This document shows, in pieces, positions 1 to 11,254 of a stretch of DNA of 39,542 nt. This DNA comes from JAAZVM01 sp041642635. GTDB taxonomy: Bacteria > Patescibacteriota > Gracilibacteria > BD1-5 > UBA6164. The notes beneath the pieces were generated by a model. That model ran no database searches and was not told where the DNA came from. It was given only the letters and a program-made list of their open reading frames with translations. Position 1 is the stretch's first letter. Each line of letters opens with the position of its first letter. The stretch covers positions 1 through 39,542 of the forward strand of contig JBEPWB010000005.1 in the NCBI GenBank assembly GCA_041642635.1. The letters run 5' to 3'. The position numbers and the translations under genes are program-made.

Positions 1-1507
1 TATCATCTATTTCCTTATTTGATTCTTCTATATTTTTTAATGTATTTGCCACTTCATTTATATCAATAGATTTTTCTTCTTCAAAAGTATCTACATAACG
101 AGGTATATTTAGATTATAATAATTTTCTTTTATTTCATTCAAATCAGATACATAAGAGTATTTTTCTATGTTTTCTCTATTTTCAAAAGTTGATATTATT
201 TTGTCTATATCTTCTTTTCTTAATCTATTTTGATTTTTTCATTTTTCAAAATTATTCGAAGCATCTATAAATAATATATTTTCAGGGTTTTCTCTACACT
301 TTTTGAATACTAAAATACAAGTAGGAATACTTGTCCCAAAAAATATGTTAGCAGGTAATCAAATAACAGCATCTAAAAAGTTTTTATCTTCTATTAAATA
401 CTTTCTAATATGACCTTCAGCAGCTCATCTAAAAAGCACACCATGAGGCAATACAACTGCCATAGTTCCATTTTCATCAAGTTGATGAATCATGTGTTGA
501 ACAAAAGCAAAATCTGCCTTTGTTTTTGGTGCTGCTTTTCAATATTGAGAAAATCTATCATCATTATTTTTGAAAGGAACTTGTGACCAGTGTGCTGAAA
601 AAGGAGGATTAGCAACTATTGCTTCAAATCTTTTTTCTAAATGTTGTGGATTTTCTAATGTATTATCATTTTTTATATCAAAGTTCTTATAATTCACGTC
701 ATGGAGAATCATATTCATACGAGCAAGATTATAAGTAGTTGAGTTCATTTCTTGACCGAAAAACTCTCATACCTTATCTACTTGCTTCGCTACTCTTAAA
801 AGAAGAGAACCAGATCAACAAGTTGGATCATAAACAGATTTTAATTGTTTTTTTCCATTCGTTACTATTTTTGATAAAATAGTTGAAACACTTTGTGGAG
901 TATAAAACTCTCCAGCCTTTTTTCAGGCTCAAGAAGCAAATTGTCATATTAAATATTCATAAGCATCTCATAAAACATCAGATTCGATATTTTCTAAATC
1001 AAAATCTATACTATTTAAGTGTCATAAAACTTTTAGAATTAAAGTATTTCTTGCTTCACTTGTTTTTCATAATTTTTGTGAAGTTAAATCAAGATCAGCA
1101 AATAAATTATCAAAATCATCTTCTGACTCTTCTCACATAGTAGAAGTCTCAATATTTTTAAGTATTTTTATTATATCATCAATTATAAAATCTGTTCTTT
1201 CAGCAATTTTTTCAAACAATTCTTTTGGCTCCAAAAAATAACCCAGTTCTTCAACTGAATTATCTCTTATTGCTTCAATTAACTCTTTTTCATTTTCTTT
1301 TTTTTCATCTAATTGATTATATGTTTTTGGATACCCGTCTTCTTTTAATAGTTTATTGGCACTTATAACTATTTTTTCAGATAAGTATTTATAGAATATA
1401 AAACCTAAAATATAGTCTCTAAACTGATCGGCATCCATTTTACCTCTTAATGTATCTGCTATATTCCAAAGTTGCCTTTCAAGCAATAGTTTTTGTTCTT
1501 CTGACAT
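1..1507 (-). CDS. hsdM: Type I restriction-modification methylase subunit HsdM, cut by the window edge
   Basis: N6-adenine methyltransferase subunit of a type I restriction-modification system. It would pair with an HsdS specificity subunit (and HsdR) that must lie left of the window. The N-terminus starting MSEEQKLLLERQLWNIADTL is typical of the EcoR124-like HsdM helical domain. The SAM-binding motif DPTCGSGS begins near residue 227 and the catalytic NPPF motif near residue 300. Several glycines, including one in DPTCGSGS, are TGA. About 502 residues are present. The reading frame is still open at base 1, in the C-terminal part that reads NIPRYVDTFEEE, so only the last few tens of residues are missing. 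It is divergent from the gene at 1657 and has its own promoter at 1537-1564. It is different in sequence from the second HsdM at 9825, so the window holds parts of two distinct type I systems. Confidence 0.93.
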
Positions 1508-1536
1508 ATTATTTTTTAGTTATAAAAATTATTTTT

Positions 1537-1564
1537 ACTATATCTTTTTTGATTCAAAAATCAA
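1537..1564 (-). promoter_or_regulatory. Probable promoter of the left hsdM
   Basis: On the minus strand TTGATT (1564-1559) is followed after 16 bases by TATAGT (1542-1537), about 30 bases before the ATG at 1507. The -35 region overlaps a small inverted repeat (TTGATT/AATCAA). Inferred from spacing only. Confidence 0.5.
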
Positions 1565-1656
1565 ACTTACTATAAATTAATTAATCAGAAATTATTTATA
1601 TTTTTATTTACAATTTATATTTTTATTTTCTAATAAACTTTGTTTTTATAAAAAAA

Positions 1657-2211
1657 ATGAATAATATTAAAAAAATATTTATTAAAGGTATATTAATTAA
1701 AATGATAGCATTAAATGAAAATGTAAATAACCAACTACATAAAATCATAAGTGATTTTTCAAGTTTAGATAACAAATACTGACTAACTAAAAGGGAGGTT
1801 GAATCTATTGTAAATGTTAAAACTTGAACTAACTACGAAAAAGCGTTAAGTTTATTAAAAATATATAATGATTTTTATTGAACTAATTATGAAATAGAAA
1901 ATATTTTTAATATATCATATATTAAGAAATACCATGAATATAAAAATAAAGTTAATGTTGAATATTGAAATAATGATAATCAAAGTTTTCTTGATAAGTT
2001 CTTAAGTATCATATTTTTCAAAAATATTTATATTAAATTAAAAAATGTTTTCAAAAATCAATATTTAGTAAAAGATAAGACTACTTTATTTTTAATTATT
2101 ATTATATTTATTGTTATTATTTATATATTATTTATAGTTTATAATACATATTTTTCTGATAATAATGAAATAACAGAATGAAATAAAATACAACAAATTA
2201 TTAATAATTAA
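1657..2211 (+). CDS. Unknown protein with one C-terminal membrane segment
   Basis: A 184-residue protein that I do not recognise. The first ~130 residues are soluble, charged and Asn/Lys-rich; one internal stretch (LTKREVESIVNVKTG) could be helical but is not a clear helix-turn-helix. Residues about 148-170 form a single strongly hydrophobic segment rich in Ile/Leu/Phe, followed by a short polar tail ending in Asn-Asn. In-frame TGA codons are present. An alternative in-frame start is the ATG at 1702, which begins MIALNENV and may be preferable because the first 15 residues are basic and low in complexity. Only 5 bases separate its stop from the recombinase start, so the two are probably co-transcribed and it may be cargo or a helper of that element. 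Confidence 0.75.
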
Positions 2212-2216
2212 AAATT

Positions 2217-3935
2217 ATGAGTAAAACAAGAGTCGCTTTATATATAAGAGTTTCAACTCAAGAACAATGAATAAAATGAGTTTCTATTGACTCCCAAAAA
2301 CAAGACTTAATTAAACATTCGAAAGAGAAATGATATATGTTAGATGAAAAAAATCATATTTATATAGATAAAGGTGTAAGTTGAGCTGTAGAAGATAGGG
2401 AATGATTAAACTCTTTAATGATAGCCGCTAAAAGAAAAGAGTTTGATTTAGTATTAGTCCGGAAAGTTGATAGATTTTTTAGAAAAACTTTATATATGTT
2501 AGAATATGTTGAATATCTAATAAGTTTTTGAGTTTGATTTAAGGCTACATCACAAGACTTTGAGGTTATGTCTTCAAATTGAAAATTAATGATGTGAATT
2601 TTTTCTATATTAGCAGAATTAGAAAGGGATTTAATTAGAGAAAGAACAAGTAGATGAAAAGTTATGAAAGCAGAAAAGTGATATTATGTTTGATGATGAA
2701 TACCACCTTTATGATATGCTTTTGAAAAAACTTCATGATGAATTAAATTAAAAGTTATTGAAGAAGAAAAAAAACTTGTAAATAGAATATTTGAATTATA
2801 TGTAAATGATAAAAAATCCTTATGAGAAATAAGGAATATATTAAATACAGATTGAGTAGAAACTAAAAGTGTTAGATTAGCAAAAGAAAAATGACAAAAA
2901 GTTATTGATAAATGATGGAGTGTTTGAACTTTATCAAATGTATTAAAAAATACTGTTTATATTTGAAAATACTATTATTGATCTACTCAAAAAGTTAAAG
3001 ATAAAATAAGTAAAAAAATAAAAATAGACAAATTACCAGAAGAAAAAAGAACAATACTAACTTGTATTCCTATATTAGATGATTTTTCATTATTCGATAA
3101 AGCAGAAGAATTATTAGTTTCTAATAAACTTACTAAAAATAACAAAAACCCAAATGTTTTTGCTTGATTATTAACTTGTTCTTGTGGTTATTCTTATGTT
3201 TGATATAATAGAACAAAAAAATGAAGAAATTATAGATGTAAATCAAAAATGAGTTGAGTCGTAAGTATTTGACCTAAATGTATGAATAATGAAATTAGCG
3301 AAACATTTTTAATAAATACTTGTTGGAATGAAATATATAAAATATTCAAATCTCCAGATAAGGCATTAGAAAAATATTATAATCAGAAACATAAATATAA
3401 TAATATAGATAAGTTTAAATCTAAAATTGAAGCATTAGATAAAAAAATAAAAAAATATGATGATTGAATAAAAAAAGCCACTAAAGATTATTATATATCT
3501 TGAAATAGAAAAGATGGGGAAATGTATAAAGATATTATAGATGATTTAACCAAATCAAAATGCTTATTAGAAGAAGAAAGGTCAAAGCAACAAGAAATAC
3601 TTTCAAGTATGGAGTTGAAAGTTGAACACTTAAATAATCTAAATCAATTAAAAAAGTTTTATTCTAAAAAAATTGATTCAATAAGTTATAAAAAGAAAAT
3701 TGAAATAATACAAGAATTAGTTCAAAAAATTACTATTGAAAAATGATGATTAATTACTATACTTTTTAAGTTCCAAAAAAATGATGATGATAGTGATAGT
3801 GATGACTGGTCTAAGTGATTAAAGAATGACGCTCCTTTTTTAGAGGAGGAAAAGTTTGGTAAAAGTTATTCGCTGTTAAAAGCATTACCATTTTTCGCTA
3901 AAGCTACAAATGGCACTGCCATTCTTCTTTATTAG
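2217..3935 (+). CDS. Large serine recombinase
   Basis: A 572-residue site-specific recombinase of the large serine integrase type. The N-terminal resolvase domain carries the catalytic serine at residue 13 in LYIRVSTQEQ. The conserved ELERDLIRERTSRG motif at roughly residues 137-150 supplies the active-site arginines. It is followed by a recombinase domain, a zinc-ribbon-like stretch with scattered cysteines (CSCGYSYV near residue 322, later C-x-x-x-x-C), and a coiled-coil (about 375-510). Many glycines are TGA. The last ~60 residues, from the DDDSDSDDW stretch on, look unlike the rest: they are less AT-rich and the DNA contains a hairpin (3909-3923) just before the TAG stop. The original gene may have ended differently and been fused to flanking DNA, as happens at attachment sites. 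It probably moved the neighbouring genes into this locus. Confidence 0.9.
3909..3923 (+). repeat. Small perfect hairpin at the 3' end of the recombinase gene
   Basis: AATGGC-ACT-GCCATT is a 6-bp stem with a 3-base loop followed by a pyrimidine run. It lies 10 bases before the recombinase stop. It could be a terminator or part of an attachment or recombination site. Function not shown. Confidence 0.4.
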
Positions 3936-3978
3936 AAAAATTAAAACTATAGAAAAAATTATATAAATGTGCGAAAAA

Positions 3979-4008
3979 TGCCCTACGAAGCCTTGGCGTA
4001 GTATGGCA
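3979..4008 (+). repeat. GC-rich hairpin just upstream of the GIY-YIG gene
   Basis: TGCC-CTACG, a 9-base loop, then CGTAG-tat-GGCA forms a two-part stem with a 3-base bulge. It is the most GC-rich patch for several kb and sits 22 bases before the GIY-YIG start codon. I infer that it belongs to the same small mobile unit as the GIY-YIG gene. Confidence 0.5.
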
Positions 4009-4030
4009 AATATATACTAATAAAATAAAG

Positions 4031-4279
4031 ATGTTTTATGTTTATATTATTAGAAGTTTAGAAAATATTGATGAATTTTATACTTGATTTTCTGAAAATC
4101 TCAAAAGTAGAATAGAGGAACATAATTTTTGAAAATCTAAACATACACAAAAAAACAAACCTTGGGAATTAGTTTTTTATAGTTCTTTCCAAGATAAAAA
4201 AACAGCACTTGATTTTGAAAAATATTTAAAATCTGGTTCTTGAATAGCTTTTAGAAATAAAAGATTAATAAAAAAATAA
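4031..4279 (+). CDS. GIY-YIG nuclease superfamily protein (UPF0213-like)
   Basis: A small stand-alone GIY-YIG domain of 82 residues, the usual length for the UPF0213/YhbQ-like group. The first signature is FYVYIIRS, the second is FYTGFSENL (the Gly in YTG is TGA) followed by the conserved Arg in LKSRIEEHN. The later LDFEKYLKSGSG carries the metal-binding glutamate. Such proteins are expected to nick or cleave DNA. In CPR genomes similar genes are common, often as solitary copies beside hairpins, as here. Its cellular role is unknown. It is followed by a long-loop terminator. Confidence 0.88.
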
Positions 4280-4342
4280 AAAGTCTCTCCAAAAATCATT
4301 ACATACTAAAAAATATGTTGTGGTTTTTTGAGAGACTTTTTT
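4277..4342 (+). terminator. Long-loop hairpin terminator after the GIY-YIG gene
   Basis: AAAAAGTCTCTC pairs with GAGAGACTTTTT across a loop of about 40 bases and ends in a T run. The stem starts inside the stop codon of the GIY-YIG gene. Confidence 0.6.
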
Positions 4343-4436
4343 AGAATAAAAAACTATTTTTTAATGTAATTAAGTCTTTTTGAATATATAAAAAAGTGGT
4401 TTTAATAGAAATAATTTATTTACTCTCCTAAAAAAT

Positions 4437-6800
4437 ATGAATAAAAAATTAATGTCAGAAAGAGATATTTGTACGAAATACATAAACCCGTCACTTCAAA
4501 ACTCATCTTGGGATTTAGAAACTCAGGTAAGAGAAGAAGTAACTTTTACTGACTGAAAAATACTTATTCAAGGTAAAAAAATTTCGAGAATTAATAAAAA
4601 AAGAGCTGACTATATTTTATATTACAAAAATAACCTTCCTATAGCAGTAATAGAAGCTAAAGACAATAATCATAGTGTTTGAGCTGGTATGCAACAAGCA
4701 TTAAATTATGCGAAAACTCTTGATATACCTTTTGTTTATAGTTCAAATTGAGACTGATTTTTAGAACATGATAGAACAATTGAAGATTGAGTTATAGAAA
4801 AAGAATTAAGTTTAGATAGTTTTCCAAGTCCAGAAAAACTTTATGACAGATATTTAAAATCAAAATGAATCACTAGTGCACAAAAAGAAATAATAGAAGA
4901 ACCATACTATATAGATGTTTCATGAAAAAAAGCAAGATATTATCAAAGAGTTGCTATAAATAGAACTATAGAAGCTATTGCAAAATGACAAGATAGACTT
5001 TTACTTGTTATGGCTACTTGAACTGGTAAAACTTATACAGCTTTTCAAATAATTTACAGACTTTGGAAAGCAAAAGCTAAAAAAAGAATATTATTTCTAG
5101 CTGATAGAAATATACTTGTTGACCAAACAATGACAAATGATTTTAAACCATTTGGAGATGTTATGACAAAGATTAAAAATAGACAAATAAACAAAGCTTA
5201 TGAAATATATCTTGCTTTGTATCAAGCAGTTACATGAACAGAAGAAGAAAAAAATATTTTTAAACAATTTTCTCCTGATTTTTTTGATCTTATAGTTATA
5301 GATGAGTGTCATAGATGAAGTGCAAAAGAAGATAGTGCTTGGAGAGAGATTTTAGAATATTTTTCAAGTGCAACTCAAATATGACTTACAGCAACGCCAA
5401 AAGAAACAAAAGATGCTTCAAATATAGATTATTTTGGGGAACCAATTTATAGTTATACTCTAAAAGAATGAATAGAAGACTGATTTCTTGCTCCGTATAA
5501 AGTTATAAGGTTTTGACTTGATATTGATGAATGATGGAGACCAACAACTACAACATTAGATAAATCTTGAAATGAAATAGAAGACAGAATATACAATACA
5601 AAAGATTTTGATAGAAGTATAGTAATAGATAATAGAACAAAAATAGTAGCAAAAAAAGTTACTCAATTTTTAAAAGAAAGTGGAGATAGATTTCAAAAAA
5701 CTATTGTTTTTTGTGTAGATGTAGACCATGCAGAAAGGATGAGACAAGCTCTTATCAATGAAAATGCTGATTTAGTGAAACAAAATGATAAATATATCAT
5801 GAGAATTACTTGAGATAACGAAGAGTGAAAAAATGAGCTAGATAATTTTATAGATGTAAATGAAAAATACCCGACAATAGTTACTACTTCAAAACTTCTC
5901 ACAACTTGAGTTGATGCAAAAACATGTAAACTCATCGTACTAGATCAAAATATAAATTCAATGACAGAATTTAAACAAATCATAGGTAGATGAACGAGAT
6001 TAAAAACTGATTATGGTAAATATTATTTCACTATAATGGATTTTAGAAAAGCAACGAATAATTTTGCAGACCCAGATTTTGACTGAGAACCAGTTATGAT
6101 TTATGAACCTAAAGGAATCGACCCAATTATACCTGATGAAACTTCTGAAAATGGAAATATAGTTATAAATCCAAATACTACAGATGAAATCTTGGTAGAT
6201 CCAAATATAGATATAAAAGAGTGAAATGGAAGAATAAAAAAAGTATATGTAAGTTGAATAAAAGTGGAAGTAATAAACGAAAGAGTTCAATATCTTTGAG
6301 CTGATTGAAAACTGATTACTGAAAGTTTAAAAGATTATTCAAAGAAAAATATTTTGTCTCAATATAACAGTTTAGAAGATTTTTTGAAATCTTGGAAAGA
6401 AGTTGATAAAAAAGAAGTCATTATAGAAGAATTACTGGAAAAATGAGTTATATTAGATGAATTAGAAAAAGAAGTTTGAAAAGATTTAGACCCATTTGAT
6501 TTGATTTGTCATATAGCTTTTGATAGACCAGCACTTACAAAAAAAGAAAGAATAGAAAATGTAAAAAAGAAAAATTATTTTGAAAAATATTCTCTTGAAG
6601 CTCGTGAAGTTATAGAGGCACTTTTGGAAAAATATGCTGAAAGTGGAATAGATACTATTGAAGATATTTGAGTGCTTAATATCGGAAGATTTAGAGATTT
6701 TGGAAGTCCTCTTGAAATTATAAAAAACAGATTTTGAAATAAACAGAATTATATAAAAGTGGTGAAAGAGATTGAGGAGATGATTTATGAGGTGGTTTAG
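4437..6800 (+). CDS. hsdR: Type I restriction endonuclease subunit HsdR
   Basis: Motor and nuclease subunit of a type I restriction system, 787 residues, a length like that of the EcoAI-type (type IB) HsdR rather than the ~1100-residue EcoKI form. The N-terminal nuclease domain shows a PD-(D/E)xK-like pattern, with Asp in KRADYILYY and IEAK at residues 72-75. Helicase motif I is ATGTGKT at about 193-199, motif II is DECH at about 289, motif III is LTATP, and motif VI is IIGRGTR. The C-terminal EcoEI-type domain would contact HsdM/HsdS. Numerous glycines, including one in the P-loop, are TGA. It is the first gene of the defence operon that continues with the OLD-like ATPase 18 bases downstream. 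No truncation is seen. Confidence 0.95.
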
Positions 6801-6818
6801 ATTATAAATTATTAAAAT

Positions 6819-8678
6819 ATGATTATTTGAATAGAAGTTAGACATTTTAAGGCATATAAGTGAAAAAGATTTATCCCTATATGATATGAACATAATTTTG
6901 TTTCATATACTTGAGAAAATTGAGTTTGAAAAAGCTCTATTTTAGAATCTTTAAATACATTTTTTAATAATAAAGATTGGTTACTTACAAAAAAAGAAAA
7001 ATATGCAGATTCTTATATTTGTCCAGTTTTTCTAATACCTAAATCTCTTGTTACAAGACTGAAAAATGAATTTGAAATAATTAGTGAATATTTTTGGGAT
7101 ATTGATAAAAAAGATAAGAATAATCCTTTCTTCGAAATTAGGGATTGATTATGAGAAGAAGAAAGAGAAAATAATTTCTTGATTTTTTTATGAGAAGATA
7201 TTAATAGAGAATTTCAATATCCTTTTTGAGATAAGGCTAGAAAAGATTTTGAAACTTATTTATCTACAAAATGAATAGAGAAATTTAATTTAAAGAATTT
7301 CATAAAAGAACTTAAGAGCCTGTATGCTTATGTTTATCTACCTGTAGAAATTGATATTGAATCTTTTACAAAAATAGAAACGGAAGAAATGCAAAAAATT
7401 TTTGATAAAGCTCTTAAAGATGAAATTAAAGATGCATTAAGAGATGTGAACTTAGATAATAACTGATGATTAAATCAAAAATTAAATAATTTTATTGAAG
7501 AAATAGAAGAAAAATTAAATCATGAATATTGTTATGATACGTGAATGTTGAGAAATAATAAAGTAACTAAATGAGATTTAGTAGATAAAATTTTAGAAGT
7601 TTATTTTCAAAAAAGGTTTTTAAATAGAAAGGAGGAATGATGAATTAATAAAATGGTTAAGGAGTTAAGTGCTGGAGAAAAAAGACAAGCATTAATTAAC
7701 CTAGTTTATGCATTTATTAGTAGATGAAATGAAAGAGATAAATTAATAATAATTTGAATTGATGAACCAGAGAATTCTTTACATACAACTATTTGTTATG
7801 AACAATTTGAAAAATTAAAACTAGTTTCTAATAAAGCCCAAACTTTTATTACTACTCATTGGTATTGATTTATTCCTATTATAGATAAATGATCAGTGCA
7901 TTTTCTAAAAAATCAGGAATGAGAGGTTACATTTTTTGATAAAATTAATCTCTATGATTATTCTTTTCAAACAAAAAAAATTCCAAATGATTTCTCATTA
8001 AAAAGTACAAATGATTTAATTCAATCTATTTTTTATTCATTAAAAGCTAATAGTCCTTATAATTGGTTAATTTGTGAGTGAATCAGTGATAAAAATTATT
8101 TATCATATTTTTTAGAAGATGAAATTAAAAATAAAAACTTAAGAATAATCGCTGTTTGATGAATAGATTTAGTAAAAAAATTTTTTAGATATTTAGCATT
8201 GCCAATTGAAGAAAATATCGATGATTTATCAAAATGAAAGGTGTTTTGCCTAACAGATACTGATAGTAATTTATTTACAAAGGATATTTCTCAAAATCCT
8301 AAATTAGAAAAAGTCTTGATTCTAAAAAGATTAACAAAAGAAATGAATAATGTAACTTGATTGATAAAGTTTGAAACAGAACTGAAAAAAGATTCAATTA
8401 ATATTGAACAATCGTTAAATCCTATTATTTTTAAAAAAGTTATGGATAATTTATCAAATGATGATAAATTTAAAATAGAAGATTCAAATATTCAAAATAT
8501 GAATTGAAATACAACAAAAGAAAACTTAAGAAATTTTGATTATTTAGACTTTTTCTCAACCGAAGAAAGTAAAACTAAATTTTCAAAAGAATATATTGAA
8601 AAAATGAAAAAAGAATTAATACAAGAGGATTATATTCCTTCTTGGGTAAAGGAAATTAAAACATTTTTTAACTCATAA
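6819..8678 (+). CDS. OLD-like AAA ATPase with C-terminal TOPRIM-like nuclease domain
   Basis: A 619-residue ABC/SMC-type ATPase resembling overcoming-lysogenization-defect (OLD) family nucleases. Walker A is GENGVGKSS (residues 32-40, three of its glycines encoded by TGA). The ABC signature LSAGEKRQ begins at about 283. Walker B ends in D315-E-P, followed by ENSLH. The C-terminal third has a TOPRIM-like pattern: E420 in ICEGISDKNYL, then a DTD at 480-482. OLD proteins are DNA nucleases that act in phage defence, some as class 2 proteins with a partner helicase (Gabija). No UvrD-like partner is present here; instead the gene lies between hsdR and hsdM, so it may be a restriction-linked accessory like Rlo-type ORFs. 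The family call rests on motifs, not on alignment. Confidence 0.85.
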
Positions 8679-8693
8679 AATTTAATCCCCCTA

Positions 8694-8756
8694 TCCCTAA
8701 CAACCCTAATAAAATCAATACAAGATATAATGAGAAAAGACTATTTAGTTGATTGA
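8694..8756 (+). repeat. 63-bp direct repeat, copy 1
   Basis: Near-identical to 9828-9890. It lies 15 bases after the OLD-like gene stop. Both copies also follow a stop codon embedded in TAAAATTTA (8676 and 9799), so the shared sequence may begin slightly earlier. Confidence 0.9.
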
Positions 8757-8783
8757 AAAAAATATGTATTTCTTAATATTTAA
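8694..8783 (+). pseudogene. Duplicated 5' fragment of hsdM without a start codon
   Basis: Bases 8694-8756 match codons 2-22 of the hsdM at 9825 (9828-9890) with only about 3 differences in 63 bases. The ATG is replaced by CTA. After the homology the frame runs a few more codons into unrelated AT-rich sequence and stops at 8781-8783. It is a non-functional relic, probably created when the peptidase gene entered between the OLD gene and hsdM. Confidence 0.9.
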
Positions 8784-8799
8784 TTTATAATAATAAAAT

Positions 8800-9801
8800 A
8801 TGTTACCACTTAATTTTAATGAATTATGTAATAGATATATTACTGATTGCATTTTATATACAAATAGTAATATATCAGATCTATGATATAATAAAGTTGA
8901 TATTGAATATGAAATTTCAAATTCTTTAGATTTTCAATGAAAATCAAGCTACAAGGATGGAAAGTATAAAATAATATTAAATATTTGAGTTTTTCAAAGG
9001 GTGTATACTATCTTTGATACATTATTAGCCGAAACTAATAATTCAGATGGTACAAAATGATTATATTATAAGTTATCATTAGACTATGAATACAATAAAG
9101 ATAAAGCATTATTATATTTAGACCTTCTATTTTGTTTTTCAGTTAAAATAATTATTTATCATGAAATATGACATATTATAAATGGACATTTAAAATATAA
9201 AAGTTCTTTGTCATGACAATCAGAATCATCTTTATATACTAATAAAATAAATGATGATTGATTACTAGAACCTATTGAAAGACAATTATTAGAACTAGAT
9301 GCCGATTGTTTTGCTGCATCGCATTTAGTTTGAAATTTAACTTTTCAAGATACAATTGATTATATAAATCTTAATTTAAAATGAGCTATAAAAGATAATC
9401 AACACTCTTTATTGATATTAATTATATCATCAGTGGTTGTTTTTTCTATAATGTGATTGTGAGAAGTTAGAGATAAAAAAGATTTTAAAGAGTTATCTTA
9501 TCTACCTCTTAGAACAAGACATTATTATTATTTAAGAACTTTATTAAATTCATATTTTCTTATAAATAAAGTAAAACCTGAAATAACTATAGAATTTTTA
9601 GAAGAAGTAATTCCCAATATAGAAATATCAGTTTATTTATTTAATAAAGCATATTGAATTTACAATAATGAATCAATTACTAATAATTTAAATGAACTCG
9701 ATTTTTATCATAAATCACATTGTGACTATCTTGATTCTCTTCGGAATGGATATTTTAGAGAAAAATTAAATAAATATTCTCATGTAAAATTGATAGCATA
9801 A
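8800..9801 (+). CDS. HExxH zinc metallopeptidase, Lit-like
   Basis: A 333-residue predicted zinc protease. The catalytic motif is HEIGHIINGH (H121, E122, H125; the Gly of HEIGH is TGA). A downstream ELDADCFAASHLVG (165 onward) gives the acidic third ligand and the helix typical of gluzincin-like folds. A hydrophobic stretch at about 200-220 may be a membrane or buried helix. The HExxH followed by an E-x-x-AD-x-x-A helix is arranged as in E. coli Lit (peptidase U49), which cleaves EF-Tu during phage T4 infection. An ImmA/IrrE-type peptidase is an alternative. It sits inside a type I restriction operon, flanked by the duplicated start of hsdM, which argues for a later-acquired abortive-infection gene. 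Substrate unknown. Confidence 0.8.
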
Positions 9802-9824
9802 AATTTATTTCCTAACCTCCCGCC

Positions 9825-11252
9825 ATGTCCCTAACAACCCTAATAAAATCAATACAAGATATCATGAGAAAAGACCATTGAGTTGATTGAGATGCTCAAA
9901 GAATTTCTCAGCTTGTTTGGATGCTTTTTTTGAAAATTATTGATGATAAAGAAGAAGAATACGAAGTTATGAAAGATAACTATAATTCAGCTATTCCTGA
10001 AAAACTTAGATGGAGAAACTGGGCAAAAGATAGTGAATGAATAACTGGTGATGATTTGCTTATTTTCATCAACAATGAACTTTTTCCTTGACTTAAAGAC
10101 CTTGAAATATCTGATGTAAATAGTTTTTGATATATCGTGAAAGAAGTTTTTAATGATTCATATAATTATATGAAATCTGGAACTTTGATAAGAGAAATAT
10201 TAAACAAACTAGAAAGCGAAATAGACTTTACAAAAAGCAAAGATAGACACCTTTTTAATGATATTTACGAACAAATCTTAAAAGACTTACAATCAGCTTG
10301 AAATGCTTGAGAATTTTATACTCCAAGAGCGGTTACAGAGTTTATCGTGCAAATGGTAAATCCAAAACTTTGAGAAAAAATTATGGATCCAGCTTGTGGA
10401 ACTTGATGATTTTTGACTTGTAGTATAGAACATTTGAGAAAAGAAGTAAAAACTCCTGATGATGAAAAAATTATAGAAAATACTGTTTTTTGAACTGAAT
10501 TAAAACAACTTCCTCACTTGCTTGCAACAACAAATATGATACTTCACGGAGTTGAAATCCCAAAAAATTTAAAACATGATAATAGTTTGTCATATAGAAT
10601 TACAGAGTTTAATGAAAATGAAAAAATGGATTGTTTTGTTATGAATCCACCTTTTGGTGGAACAGTTCAAGACTGAGTTTTGCAAAATTTTCCAAAAAAG
10701 TTTCAGACAAAAGAAACAGCTTATTTATTTTTAGTATATGTATTTTATAGACTGAAAACTGATGGAAGAGTTGGTATAGTTTTACCTGATGGTTGAATTA
10801 TGTCTTGAGAAAAAGTAAGCGAGATAGAAATCAAGAAAAAATGGCTAGAGGATTTCTATCTGCATACTATTGTCAGACTTCCAAATGGAGTTTTTTCTCC
10901 TTATACTGGTATCAAAACGAATTTATTATTTTTCACAAAGGGAGCTCCAACAAAAGAAATTTGGTATTATGAACACCCATTACCTACTTGATACAAAACT
11001 TATAACAAATCAAAACCTATAAGAATTGAAGAGTTTGAAGCTGAAAAATCTTGGTGGAATAATAGAGTAGAAAATGAGAATGCTTGGAAAGTAAGTATAG
11101 AAGATATCGTAAAAAATAATTACAATCTTGATATAAAAAATCCAAATAAAATAGAAGATAATGAAGTATTTAGTAAAGAAGAATTAATTGAAAAAATAAG
11201 TAAAAATTTAGAGAAAAGTAGAGAAATTTTAGAATTAATTAAAAAGAGTTAA
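9825..11252 (+). CDS. hsdM: Type I restriction-modification methylase subunit HsdM
   Basis: N6-adenine methyltransferase subunit, 475 residues, that would form the M2S methylase with the following HsdS and restrict with HsdR at 4437. The N-terminal HsdM helical domain (TTLIKSIQDIMRKDHGVDGD and on) is followed by the SAM site DPACGTGGF from residue 188 (two of its glycines are TGA) and the catalytic NPPF at 274. A target-interaction motif GIKTNLLFFTKG follows in the C-terminal half. The ATG at 9825 is chosen because the homologous relic copy begins its match exactly one codon later. The stop is only 2 bases before the hsdS start, so translation of the two is probably coupled. It differs clearly from the partial HsdM at the left edge. 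Confidence 0.95.
9828..9890 (+). repeat. 63-bp direct repeat, copy 2 (inside functional hsdM)
   Basis: The intact copy, codons 2-22 of hsdM. See the copy at 8694-8756. Confidence 0.9.
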
Positions 11253-11254
11253 TT

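Noticed and set aside
6486..6893. Open frame on the minus strand inside hsdR
   Set aside because: Low-complexity Ser/Phe/Ile-rich shadow of the hsdR coding strand; the other strand carries conserved motifs.
6819..8678. Gabija GajA or a DISARM/BREX component
   Set aside because: No UvrD-like GajB follows, and no BREX or DISARM marker genes are present; the partners are type I restriction genes.
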